This document shows, piece by piece, positions 14,823 through 23,056 of a DNA stretch of 31,802 nucleotides. The stretch is from an uncultured Lachnospiraceae bacterium. Lineage in GTDB: Bacteria; Bacillota; Clostridia; Lachnospirales; Lachnospiraceae. The DNA lies in contig CAJUMC010000033.1 of NCBI GenBank assembly GCA_910587085.1, positions 1 to 31,802 on the forward strand, read 5' to 3'. Position numbers and translations under genes: made by a program. The notes beneath the pieces are model-generated. The model saw only the letters and a list, made by a program, of their open reading frames with translations, searched no databases and had not been told where the DNA came from. The first letter of the stretch is position 1. Each line of letters begins with the position of its first letter.

Positions 14823-16016
14823 ATGAAGAAGAAACGGCTTTTTTCCGTACTTTTCACCGTATTGCTCTGTGCGGTGCCGCTCGCCGGCTGCAGCAGCGGC
14901 GAAAATGAGAAGACACCCGCTGTCACAGGCGAAGCCGGCCAGGAAAAAAATGACGGCGGCGGCAATCCTGCCCCAAGCGGGTCATCAAATGACAATGTGG
15001 AAAATCCCGGCAGCGAGGACAATGCCGGCGGAGCCGGCCAGGAGGACTCCGAAGACGGAAGCTCGGCAGAAAACAAAATTGAAATTGTCCACACGCGGGA
15101 TCTCTCCAACCCGAATGCAACCGAAAAAGCCCAGCTGATCTACGACTATCTCTGCAGCGTAACCGGAAACGCCGTTATCTCCGGCGTGCAGGAGTCCCCG
15201 AGCGCGGCAGGCGCAAACGATGAGATCAATTACATAAAGCGGGTATCCGGAAAATATCCTGCACTGCGCGGCTTCGACTATATCAACGATGACTTCGAAG
15301 GCGTCAACAAGCGCGCCGAATTCTGGGGGAACGAAATGAACGGGCTTGTAACCATCTGCTGGCACTGGGGCACGCCGCCGGACGGCATCGGCTATGAATC
15401 AAGCAAGGGAAAAATTGATCTTGATAAGGCGCTCACAGAGGGCACAGAGCTGTACGAGGCCATGGTTGCGCAGATGGACAATGTGGCCGGCTATCTGAAG
15501 GAGCTTCAGGATAAGGGCATTGTTGTGCTCTGGCGGCCGTTCCACGAATTTGACGGTCAGTGGTTCTGGTGGGGCAAAGGCGGCAATGAAAAATTCATCC
15601 AGCTCTGGCAGCTGATGTACGACCGCTACACAAACATTCATGGTCTGAATAATCTGATCTGGGTGCTGGGCTACAGCGACCAGGTCAAGCGTGACTGGTA
15701 TCCGGGGGATGAATATGTTGATATCGTCGGAGCCGACAGCTATAAAACCGGCACGCGAAACGCACTCTACAAACTTGTTTGTGCTTTCGGCGCAGAGGGA
15801 ATGCCGGTTCCGCTGCATGAATGCGGCGCGGTTCCCAATCCGGACGAGCTGATCGAGAGCGGCACGAACTGGACCTGGTTTATGACCTGGACGCTCTCAA
15901 ATATGCGCGAGAACAATACCAAGGAAGAGCTTGCGCATGCCTTCGGCCACGATTATGTAATCACGCTCGAGCAGCTTCCGGATTTTGATGAGCTGCTCGA
16001 AGCTGGAGAATCATAA
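14823..16016 (+). CDS. GH26 family endo-beta-mannanase-like lipoprotein
   Basis: A secreted, membrane-tethered glycoside hydrolase that probably cuts beta-1,4-mannan backbones. The lipobox PLAGC puts the lipidated Cys at residue 23. A Gly/Ser/Asn/Glu linker runs to about residue 85 and the GH26 catalytic domain fills the rest of 397 residues. The family's two Glu are visible: acid/base E242 in WRPFHEFDGQWFWWG and nucleophile E333 in VPLHECGAVP. Other typical motifs are GNAVISGVQES, FWGNEMNGLVTICWHWG and VGADSYKTG. The start follows GGAGG at 7 bp and a textbook promoter. A divergent partner encodes a wall-anchored protein with carbohydrate-binding-like modules, so the two may share one glycan target. 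GH26 also includes other specificities (xylanase, lichenase), so mannan is the likeliest but not a certain substrate. Confidence 0.93.
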   Translation: MKKKRLFSVLFTVLLCAVPLAGCSSGENEKTPAVTGEAGQEKNDGGGNPAPSGSSNDNVENPGSEDNAGGAGQEDSEDGSSAENKIEIVHTRDLSNPNATEKAQLIYDYLCSVTGNAVISGVQESPSAAGANDEINYIKRVSGKYPALRGFDYINDDFEGVNKRAEFWGNEMNGLVTICWHWGTPPDGIGYESSKGKIDLDKALTEGTELYEAMVAQMDNVAGYLKELQDKGIVVLWRPFHEFDGQWFWWGKGGNEKFIQLWQLMYDRYTNIHGLNNLIWVLGYSDQVKRDWYPGDEYVDIVGADSYKTGTRNALYKLVCAFGAEGMPVPLHECGAVPNPDELIESGTNWTWFMTWTLSNMRENNTKEELAHAFGHDYVITLEQLPDFDELLEAGES

Positions 16017-16130
16017 CCGCAGATAACGGCATTATGCTCCGAAAAAGAATTTCCTTATAAAAGAACCGCCTCTTTATCCTGCGGATGCGCAGATTCCTGA
16101 TGTTTAAAATCTGTCATGGCAAATAACAAG

Positions 16131-16164
16131 GGAAGCCCGGGGAAAATCCTCAGGCTTCCTTTTT
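16131..16164 (+). terminator. Rho-independent terminator after the GH26 gene
   Basis: GGAAGCC (16131-16137) pairs with GGCTTCC (16153-16159), followed by TTTTT. The 3' arm lies inside the last codons of the convergent MutS-like gene, so the terminator is partly made of coding sequence. The gap 16017-16130 shows nothing else. Confidence 0.8.
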
Positions 16165-17721
16165 GTTTCCTGTAATTATTTCGTCATACAGATCCAGACC
16201 GAAGCTGGTATTCTCCGGCTCCGCCTCCACCATCCGAAAGGTGCGCGTCCCGTTCTCCCTGCGCTTCGCGCTCATAAACAGTGCATGATCCGGCTTTCTG
16301 GCATAGAGCTCCCGCGCAAACTGCAGCAGATGCGTTACCATGGCCACCGTTATCCCGCTCTCGTACAGCGCGCTGACAAGCTCCAGCGCGATCACCGAGC
16401 CCTCCTTTTCCGTCGTCGTGGCAAAGGACTCGTTTAAAAGCAGCAGGGAATCCCGCGTAATGCTTTTCAGGATGCCGTCCATCCGGCGCAGCTCCTCGTC
16501 CAGCCTTCCGGAATTCATCGCTGCATCCTCCCTCCTCGTAAAATGCGTGTAGATATTGCGGTACAGCCCTCCGCGGAATGCTGCTGCCGGTACGAACATC
16601 CCGCACTGGAGCATTACCTGGGCGATTCCGAGACTGCGCAGGCAGGTCGATTTTCCGCCCTGGTTGGCACCCGTGATCACAAGCAGACGGCAGTCCGGGT
16701 GCGCGGCAGCGTTGGAAATCGGCGCGAACCGCGACAGAATCGCCATGCTCAGCTCGTACAGACCGGTAAATTCAAACCCTGCCCGCTCCTCCGACACCTC
16801 CGGAAAACAAAAGTCCGCACCGAATGCCGCGGCGCGCTCCCGCAGCTGCACGCAGCCGAAATAAAATGCTGCCTGCACGGAAAACGCTTCGAAAAACTGC
16901 ATCAACTCATCCAACAACGGCACGAACCAGGACAGGATATATGCAAAGGCCGTCTCTTCAAGCTGCCGCGCCTCCCGCAGTTCCGCATCCTCCCGCAGAC
17001 ATACGATCCCCGGAGCAAACAGCTTACGATACCACCTCCCTGCGCCTTCCATCAATGCACCCGACTTTTCCCGGTAGCCGAGCCGCCGGACGCACTTCAG
17101 GCATACAGCATCCTCCTTCATTCCCGGCCCAAGGCCCATGGAAAGAACGACAGTCCCGCCCTCTGTAAAAAACTCCATATCCTCCATGATTTCCCGCAGC
17201 CCGGCCCGGAACTCCTCCCCGTATTCCTCCTGCAGCCTGCGCTTCAGGGAGGAAAGGCCGCTCTCCTCCGCAAATTCCTCCTGATCCAGCAGCCCCTTCA
17301 GCTCGTCAAGGCATTCCGTCATTTCCTTCAGAAGCTTAAATGTGCCGAGCAGCTCCCCGCTGCTTCCTCGTTTCTCTTTATATCTTTCCCGGCTCTGGGA
17401 CAGGGAAATCTGCGCCCGCTGCCCGACGGCGTACATGGCCGCCGCCAGCTCCTCCCGCGCAAGAAGCTCCTTTAAAATTCTCTGGCGGTAAAGCACCTGT
17501 TTTGCATCCGAAAGCGGTACAAGCATAATCCGCTTCATGGTATCATAAATGAAAAAATCCTCCTTCTCCGCCTGTTTCAGGGAATCCCCCTTCTTCCATA
17601 CATGACGGCAGGCCGCCTGAAAAACAACCTTCAGATTCAGATCCGCCGTCATGGCATCCTTTTCCGGATAGCCGGCCTCCGCGGGCAGCTCCCGATCCTC
17701 ATATAACAGCAGGGATTTCAT
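16150..17721 (-). CDS. MutS-family ATPase lacking mismatch-recognition domains (MutS-like A)
   Basis: A 523-residue protein whose C-terminal third is a MutS-type ABC ATPase. The Walker A TGANQGGKST spans about 350-359, the Walker B-like SLLLLNESFATT lies about 60 residues on, and VAMVTHLLQFARELY gives the His-loop. MutS normally reads GPNMGGKS at Walker A, so this is a variant. The N-terminal 340 residues are helical and resemble the MutS lever/core region, but the mismatch-binding domain I with its Phe-x-Glu motif is missing, as is a MutS2 Smr nuclease tail. Canonical mismatch repair is therefore unlikely. The start at 17721 has GGAGG upstream. It follows a related gene by 69 bp, with a CCGCTG/CAGCGG hairpin in the gap, so the two probably form a heterodimer-like pair in one operon. 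Confidence 0.85.
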   Translation of the reverse strand: MKSLLLYEDRELPAEAGYPEKDAMTADLNLKVVFQAACRHVWKKGDSLKQAEKEDFFIYDTMKRIMLVPLSDAKQVLYRQRILKELLAREELAAAMYAVGQRAQISLSQSRERYKEKRGSSGELLGTFKLLKEMTECLDELKGLLDQEEFAEESGLSSLKRRLQEEYGEEFRAGLREIMEDMEFFTEGGTVVLSMGLGPGMKEDAVCLKCVRRLGYREKSGALMEGAGRWYRKLFAPGIVCLREDAELREARQLEETAFAYILSWFVPLLDELMQFFEAFSVQAAFYFGCVQLRERAAAFGADFCFPEVSEERAGFEFTGLYELSMAILSRFAPISNAAAHPDCRLLVITGANQGGKSTCLRSLGIAQVMLQCGMFVPAAAFRGGLYRNIYTHFTRREDAAMNSGRLDEELRRMDGILKSITRDSLLLLNESFATTTEKEGSVIALELVSALYESGITVAMVTHLLQFARELYARKPDHALFMSAKRRENGTRTFRMVEAEPENTSFGLDLYDEIITGNKKEA

Positions 17722-17790
17722 CCTTCATTCCTCCTTCCAGCCGCTGTGCGCAGCGGCGGGTTTCACAGGTTCCAAAGCTTCCGGCCTGTC

Positions 17791-19509
17791 TCAGCGTTCG
17801 CGGTACTCTCCCAGCCGCTCTTTCAGCCGCACCTTCAGCTCCGGATATGTCATTCGGTATTTCTCAACCAGTCCGTACGCGTATCCCGTTCCCTCTGCCG
17901 GTTTTCTTACAATTTTATAAGTACGTATATGACTATCCGAATCATCCACACAAGCCGACAGACTTACAATCCGTTTTCCTTCCTCATGAATCTGATCTTC
18001 ATCTGCCAGTTCCTGAATATGAGTTACATAGATACCGAGACAGCTTTGACGCAGAAAATGTTCCATTACACGTCTGCCCATAATGTATGCATCATAGGTG
18101 GCCGCCGTGGTAAACAGCTCATTGATAACAACAAATTTGTTTTTTTCGCGTTCCCTCATCATGGGCTCCAGCCGGACAAGCTCCTCCTTAAGCTTTCCTC
18201 TTCCGGTTTCCAGACTCTCCTCCACGGAAAAATGCGTAAGAATTCCATCAAAAAACGGAAGTCTCAGCTGCCTGCACGGCGCGGCAAGTCCCATCAGAGA
18301 AAAATATACCATCTGCCCGACGCTCCGGGCAAAAGTGGTCTTCCCGCCCTGATTCGGCCCGGTGACAACAAGGAAAGCCTCGTTCGCTCCATACCTTACA
18401 TTATTGCACACAACCACCTGTCTGGAATACAGACTCTTCAGCAGCAGTGCCAGATCATAGCATTCCGCCGCGCAAAAGAGATTGCCCTCCGCACTCTCTC
18501 CGATACAGGCTTCGCTGCGATCTGTACCTATGCCTTCCGTTTCGTCCTCCGCAGCTCCGGAAAATTCCGGATAGGCAAACGGATATCCGCTTTTTGCCGT
18601 CCGGTCCATAAACAGCCGGTATGCCAGATATACCTGCAGCTGCCGCTCCAGAGCGAGCAGCCATTCCGTCATAAAATTTTCTGCTCTTCCGGAACCCTCC
18701 GCAGCCTGCGGCAGCTCCCGGGAAAAATCCTTTTCATAGTCTCTGAGCCGGTCAAAAAGCTCCGGGCGGCTTTTCCGGAAGCTCTCAAGCACCAGCCGCT
18801 CAAATTTTCCCGGCTCCTTTTCCGCCTGAAACGGATTTTCCAGCTCCTCCGTCCGCCCCGCCTGAGCCGGGAACAACCTCTTCAGCTTCTCCGCATAGCT
18901 GCCCTTCGTTTCTTCCTGTGAGATTTTTACCCTGTCTCTGGAAAGTGCCATCTGAACACGCAGCTCCGCAAGGGCCTGCGATAACCCGGCGGTGCGCTCC
19001 GCAAACTCCCGGTAGTCTGCACGCCCCGTATACCCCGTCACTGCGCCGCCAAGACCGCAGAGCAATGCGGAGGAAGAAATCCGGCCGTCTTTTCTGCCAT
19101 CCGCTCCTGCCGCTGCAAGGGCATTGACAAGCTCCTGCACCGCGCCGGTGTACGCTGCTCCGCAGTCCAGAAGAAACCGCTGCCGCTGCAGCCCGAACTC
19201 TGCCTTGCGGTACCGTTCTGCGTATCCCCTCGCCGCAAGCATCCCGTCAGAAAAACGCAGAAACCCGTCAAACAGTTCCTTATTCTCCAGCGCGCGAAGC
19301 ACTCTGCACCGCTCCTGCGCTGTCTCCCGCTTCTGCGGCAGCCGGTAAAAATAGCGCTTCAGATCATAATTTCTGCGCTCCTCGGCAATGCGTGCAATAA
19401 TCTGATCCAGATTCAGATCCGTAAAATACGACGGTGCAGACAGCGCATTTTCGTAATAATCCTCGCTGCAGCCGAGGATTCCCGTCTTTTCAAATTCCGG
19501 CAATCCCAT
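17791..19509 (-). CDS. MutS-family ATPase lacking mismatch-recognition domains (MutS-like B)
   Basis: A 572-residue paralogue of the downstream gene. Walker A is GPNQGGKT at about 384-391, then come FVVINELFTTAATYDAY (Walker B region), a His-loop YVTHIQELADED and a C-terminal helix-rich tail. The N-terminal part is helical and contains a conserved opening, FTDLNLDQIIARI. It lacks a recognisable mismatch-binding domain and a nuclease domain. I chose 19509 because AGGAGGG lies 8 bp upstream. The frame stays open 41 codons further, to an ATG at 19632, through an 18-bp repeat that would encode a Lys-rich KKITVK-type tail. That longer form has only a weak ribosome binding site but cannot be excluded. 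It is the first gene of the pair. Confidence 0.85.
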   Translation of the reverse strand: MGLPEFEKTGILGCSEDYYENALSAPSYFTDLNLDQIIARIAEERRNYDLKRYFYRLPQKRETAQERCRVLRALENKELFDGFLRFSDGMLAARGYAERYRKAEFGLQRQRFLLDCGAAYTGAVQELVNALAAAGADGRKDGRISSSALLCGLGGAVTGYTGRADYREFAERTAGLSQALAELRVQMALSRDRVKISQEETKGSYAEKLKRLFPAQAGRTEELENPFQAEKEPGKFERLVLESFRKSRPELFDRLRDYEKDFSRELPQAAEGSGRAENFMTEWLLALERQLQVYLAYRLFMDRTAKSGYPFAYPEFSGAAEDETEGIGTDRSEACIGESAEGNLFCAAECYDLALLLKSLYSRQVVVCNNVRYGANEAFLVVTGPNQGGKTTFARSVGQMVYFSLMGLAAPCRQLRLPFFDGILTHFSVEESLETGRGKLKEELVRLEPMMREREKNKFVVINELFTTAATYDAYIMGRRVMEHFLRQSCLGIYVTHIQELADEDQIHEEGKRIVSLSACVDDSDSHIRTYKIVRKPAEGTGYAYGLVEKYRMTYPELKVRLKERLGEYRER

Positions 19510-19545
19510 ACTTACTCCCTCCTGCGTTTTTCTTTTATCCTGCAT

Positions 19546-19628
19546 TTTTAGATTTTTCTTTTTGACAGTTATTTTCTTTTCGGCAGTTATTTTCTTTTTG
19601 ACAGTTATTTTCTTTTCGCCAGTTACCT
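19546..19628. repeat. 18-bp tandem repeat upstream of the MutS-like pair
   Basis: A unit of the form GACAGTTATTTTCTTTTT recurs at 19564, 19582, 19600 and 19618 with exact 18-bp period and few changes. On the minus strand it is in frame with the MutS-like B gene and would read as a Lys/Ile/Thr six-residue repeat. If the gene starts at 19509, the repeat is its 5' leader. Confidence 0.9.
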
Positions 19629-19692
19629 TCATTCACCGCTCTGCTTTTTCTGGACGTTTCCCCTTCCTGCTTCTCCGCCGCTGTTTTCCGAA

Positions 19693-19852
19693 TTTTTTAT
19701 CCGGCCTGCTCCGCTCTTTCCCTACTCTGCCCGTCCTCACGCCGCTTCCTGGTTTTGCTCCTGCAGTATTTCTGCTGCTTTTTACCTGACTTCCCTGTCA
19801 TTTTCTTTTTTTATCCGGCCTGCTCCGCTCTTTCCCTACTCTGCCAGTCCTC
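19693..19852. repeat. 46-bp direct repeat (two copies, one mismatch)
   Basis: 19693-19738 and 19807-19852 are identical except for one base (C at 19731, A at 19845), 114 bp apart. Each starts with a T run followed by ATCCGGCCTGCTCCGCTC. They lie in the roughly 450-bp gap between the divergent MutS-like and FliK-like genes and encode nothing recognisable. Near identity suggests a recent duplication. Confidence 0.9.
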
Positions 19853-19948
19853 TCTTCCGTTTCAATTCTCTTTTCTCTGTCTGCTATTATGCCATTATCC
19901 CGCCTGAAATGCAAGAAAATAAGCCCGTAAAACAATCCTGCGCCCTGT

Positions 19949-19975
19949 TATTTTTATCTTCCGGAACGCCGATAA
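19949..19975 (+). promoter_or_regulatory. Sigma-D (FliA-type) promoter candidate for the FliK-like gene
   Basis: GCCGATAA (19968-19975) matches the sigma-D -10 consensus perfectly, about 100 bp upstream of the start. With a 15-bp spacer the -35 would be TATT instead of TAAA, a half match, so the call rests on the -10 element. Confidence 0.4.
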
Positions 19976-20076
19976 ATTAATGTAAGCAGAAGGCCGCGGC
20001 GGTTCATTGCCGCAGTACACCCAAATTGCCCGCATCCAGCGGTGCTGGGTTCAATACATATTTAAGGAGGCTTCCC

Positions 20077-22269
20077 ATGGCAGAATATGATCGGCGCATC
20101 GCCGGCTCCCCCCATACGGCACTGCAGAACCGCCTCTCCGGCACGGCACAGCGGACGGCAGCCGGCTCCGCCGGCGTTCATTCCTCTGCCCCGGCACAGG
20201 AAAAGGGCTTTTCCAGCGGGCAGATTATACGAGGGCAGGTAATCGACCTGCGCAATCACGAGGTCAAGGTGCAGCTGGACGACAGCCGCGTACTTTCGGG
20301 CAGAATCGACGACGCGGCAAGCCTGTCCATCGGGGAGCGCGCCGTCTTTCAGGTGACGCGGGCGGATCCGCGCACCATCGCTCTGAAAGTAATCTCGGAC
20401 CCGCGCGCGGCCTCCCGTGAAAATACAATCGACAAGGCTCTCGAGGCCGCCTCTCTGCCGAAGTCAGAGCGAAATGTCTCGGCAGTGCGCGCTCTTCTGG
20501 AACAGGGCCTTTCCGTGGATAAAAACAGCATTCAGAACCTGCTGCGCCAATCCGCATCCCTGCGCGGAATTTCCTTCCGCACACTTGCCATCCTGCAAAA
20601 ACAGCAGATTCCTGCGACTCAGGTAAATGCTTCTCAGCTGGAACGCTACCTGAACTATGAGCACCGCATCGCAAATCTCGCGGAGCAGACTGCTTCCGAG
20701 CTCTCCGAGGCTGTTTTCTCTGCAGCAAACGCGGACAGCGGCGATGCGGCCCGCCTCAACGGACAGCTGCTTCGGCTTCTGCTGCCGCAATCTGCAGATG
20801 CGGCCTCGGCCTCAGCACTTCCGCTCTCCTCCCTCGGACTGCTCTCCTCCGACGAACTGCTGAACCTTCTGGATACGCTGGAGCAATTCGGACTGTCCGC
20901 CGACAACGGCGCAGCACTTCTGAACGGTACGGCAACACTTCAGGAAACGGCGCATCTGCTGCTGCAGATCGCCGAACAGCTGGATGCTTCCCAGGCTGAA
21001 AACACAGACGCGGCGCCGGACGCAGAGGGAAGCTCTAGTGCAGGCGGGGCGGACGGAGCACCGAGCGGCATAACGTCTCTCGGCAGTGCTGCCGTCTCCA
21101 TCGGCGCATCTACCGTCTCCGGAGAAGCGGCAGAAAACAGCGGAACTTCCGCCGGTTCCGACACGATTTGCGGCTCCGTTGAGGGCGGTGCGGCAGCCGA
21201 ATCGGGTGCCGGAATCCAAACCACAGCGGAAGGCGCAGCACTCGGCCAGGCCACCACCGGCTCCGCGCTCTCCCTGTTCCGCTCCCTGCTTCACGGAGCC
21301 GGCTCTATCTTCGGCGGAAAGCAGGCGGACAACACGGTCAAGCTCCCGCCGCAGACCGTCCCGTTCGCCGAGCAGACACTCTCCGGGCTTCTGGAACACC
21401 TTCCCGCGGCTCTGCAGACTCCGGAGATTTATACTCTTCTGAACGCCTATGCTGCGGCAGCACGCGGCTCCATGGAGCTCTCCGCCATGCTGCCCAAACG
21501 GCTGCGCACCGAGCTGGCCGACCACCTGAAGGGCAAGCTCTCCCAGACCGTTCTGCAAAAGGTTAAGGACGGCGAACTGACTGCCGCACAGCTGCTAAAG
21601 CTTCTGATGGAATCCTCCGACAGCGGTCAGGAAGGCTCCTCCTACCTCTCCTCCGAGGCATACAGGGAGCTGTTGCGCCAATGGCTCTCCAGCCGCCTCA
21701 CGATGCGCCCGGAGGACCTTTCCAGACCGGGCGCCGTCGCGGATTATTACGATTCGCTCGACCGGGCGCTTGCCTCTCTGGAAAAACTGCCCGGACGTAC
21801 CGACGGTCAGCCGGCTTTTCAGGACACGGCTGCGGGCATCCGCGACAATATCGATTTTATGAAGGCGCTTAACCAGCTCTTCCCATACGTCCAGCTGCCG
21901 CTGCGTCTTTCCGGAAGAAGCGCACACGCGGAGCTGTTTGTCTACACTGACCGGGAACGGACTATGGACGCCGCCTCCGGCGTCCGTGCTCTGCTGCATC
22001 TGGATATGGAGCAGCTCGGCCCCCTGGACATCCATCTCGTGCTGGAACAAAAAAAGCTCCGGGCAAACTTTTATCTGACCGATGCCGCGGGAAGCGCACT
22101 CGCTAAGGAAAATCTGGCCGGCCTGACCGGGGCCCTGGCAGCAAAGGGCTATACCCTCGATGCGCGCGTGCAGACCAGGGAAGCCTTTGAGAGCCCGGTT
22201 TCCGCCATGCTTGCACCGAAACAGGACAGCACCTCCATGAAGCGATACACCTTTGATATCCGCGCATAA
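20077..22269 (+). CDS. FliK-like protein with C-terminal flagellar hook-length control domain
   Basis: A 730-residue cytoplasmic or export-type protein. It has no signal peptide. The N-terminal part has a small beta module (GQIIRGQVIDLRNHEVKVQL...GERAVFQV). A long Ala/Ser/Gly/Leu-rich, low-complexity middle follows, with a Gly/Ala/Ser stretch around residues 305-405. The C-terminal domain of about 110 residues resembles Flg_hook (LFVYTD...LHLDMEQLGPLDIHLVLEQKKLRANFYL). FliK measures hook length and switches export specificity. No other flagellar gene is nearby, so this may be a stray flagellar gene or an exaptation of the domain. The start at 20077 follows AAGGAGG at 6 bp, and a sigma-D-like -10 box lies upstream. 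It ends just before a hairpin that also forms the next gene's ribosome binding site. Confidence 0.7.
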   Translation: MAEYDRRIAGSPHTALQNRLSGTAQRTAAGSAGVHSSAPAQEKGFSSGQIIRGQVIDLRNHEVKVQLDDSRVLSGRIDDAASLSIGERAVFQVTRADPRTIALKVISDPRAASRENTIDKALEAASLPKSERNVSAVRALLEQGLSVDKNSIQNLLRQSASLRGISFRTLAILQKQQIPATQVNASQLERYLNYEHRIANLAEQTASELSEAVFSAANADSGDAARLNGQLLRLLLPQSADAASASALPLSSLGLLSSDELLNLLDTLEQFGLSADNGAALLNGTATLQETAHLLLQIAEQLDASQAENTDAAPDAEGSSSAGGADGAPSGITSLGSAAVSIGASTVSGEAAENSGTSAGSDTICGSVEGGAAAESGAGIQTTAEGAALGQATTGSALSLFRSLLHGAGSIFGGKQADNTVKLPPQTVPFAEQTLSGLLEHLPAALQTPEIYTLLNAYAAAARGSMELSAMLPKRLRTELADHLKGKLSQTVLQKVKDGELTAAQLLKLLMESSDSGQEGSSYLSSEAYRELLRQWLSSRLTMRPEDLSRPGAVADYYDSLDRALASLEKLPGRTDGQPAFQDTAAGIRDNIDFMKALNQLFPYVQLPLRLSGRSAHAELFVYTDRERTMDAASGVRALLHLDMEQLGPLDIHLVLEQKKLRANFYLTDAAGSALAKENLAGLTGALAAKGYTLDARVQTREAFESPVSAMLAPKQDSTSMKRYTFDIRA

Positions 22270-22289
22270 AGAATCCATGCATAAAAAAT

Positions 22290-22336
22290 CTCCCCATGAC
22301 GCATACTAGCCGAAACTGTGTCATGGGGAGGTTTTT
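22290..22336 (+). terminator. Terminator hairpin whose 3' arm is the next gene's Shine-Dalgarno
   Basis: CTCCCCATGAC (22290-22300) pairs perfectly with GTCATGGGGAG (22320-22330). G and TTTTT follow, and the ATG of the next gene starts at once at 22337. The GGGGAGG on the 3' arm is that gene's ribosome binding site. The hairpin can thus end transcription of the FliK-like gene, and in read-through RNA it would hide the start of the DUF1461 gene. Confidence 0.85.
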
Positions 22337-23026
22337 ATGCTTATCTCAATCCGAAAATATGCCGCCGCGCTCTTTCTTCTGCTCGGCCTCACCGCACTTT
22401 TTCTTATTCTCATCATCAACTGCCGCTTCTTCTACCGGTTTCTGCTGAACCCGCTGCATATCCCGGAAACAAGCGGATTATCGCGCGATGAGATACTTCT
22501 AAATTATAACTGCCTGATCGACTACTGCTCGCCGTTCTGCCGGGATGCTCTTGAATTCCCGACTTTCCGCTCCTCCGGCTCCGCTTTGTCCCATTTCGCC
22601 GAAGTCAAAAATATCTTTACGGCCCTCTATCTGCTCGCGCCGGCCGGCCTGCTCACGGCCTTCTGGCTTTTTCTGCAGCTTCCGCGCAGGGAGCGCCCGC
22701 GTGCACTGGGCGCCGCGGGACGTCTCTGCCTGGTGCTGCCCGCGATCCTGCTCTGCCTGTGCGCCCTGAGCTTTCACGACATTTTTTTTGATCTGCACAG
22801 GATACTGTTCCGCAATAATGACTGGCTGTTCAGCGCCGCGTCCGACCCGGTCATTACTATTCTGCCGGAACGTTTTTTTCTTGTCTGCGCCAAGGTGCTG
22901 CTGCTCCTTCTTATAATATCGGGCGCACTTCTTGTAGCCTTGGAATCAGTCTCCTCGATGAGGCTGCGCATCCGTCTGCGCTGGCTGAAAACAAAGCCGC
23001 GCAGAACACAGTCCGCGCGGCCTTAG
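22337..23026 (+). CDS. TIGR01906/DUF1461 family integral membrane protein
   Basis: A 229-residue membrane protein of unknown function. Four hydrophobic segments are visible: residues about 7-28 (ALFLLLGLTALFLILII), then IFTALYLLAPAGLLTAFWLF, LCLVLPAILLCLCALSFHDIFF and FFLVCAKVLLLLLIISGALL. The extracytoplasmic loop SRDEILLNYNCLIDYC and the motif FHDIFFDLHRILFRNNDWLF are typical of this family, which is widespread in Clostridia and Lactobacillales. The C terminus is basic. It is the only candidate reader of the hairpin/Shine-Dalgarno structure at 22290-22336. The gene is convergent with the amidase, 30 bp away. Confidence 0.82.
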   Translation: MLISIRKYAAALFLLLGLTALFLILIINCRFFYRFLLNPLHIPETSGLSRDEILLNYNCLIDYCSPFCRDALEFPTFRSSGSALSHFAEVKNIFTALYLLAPAGLLTAFWLFLQLPRRERPRALGAAGRLCLVLPAILLCLCALSFHDIFFDLHRILFRNNDWLFSAASDPVITILPERFFLVCAKVLLLLLIISGALLVALESVSSMRLRIRLRWLKTKPRRTQSARP

Positions 23027-23056
23027 AGTAATTTTTATGATTTACTTTCTTATGAT

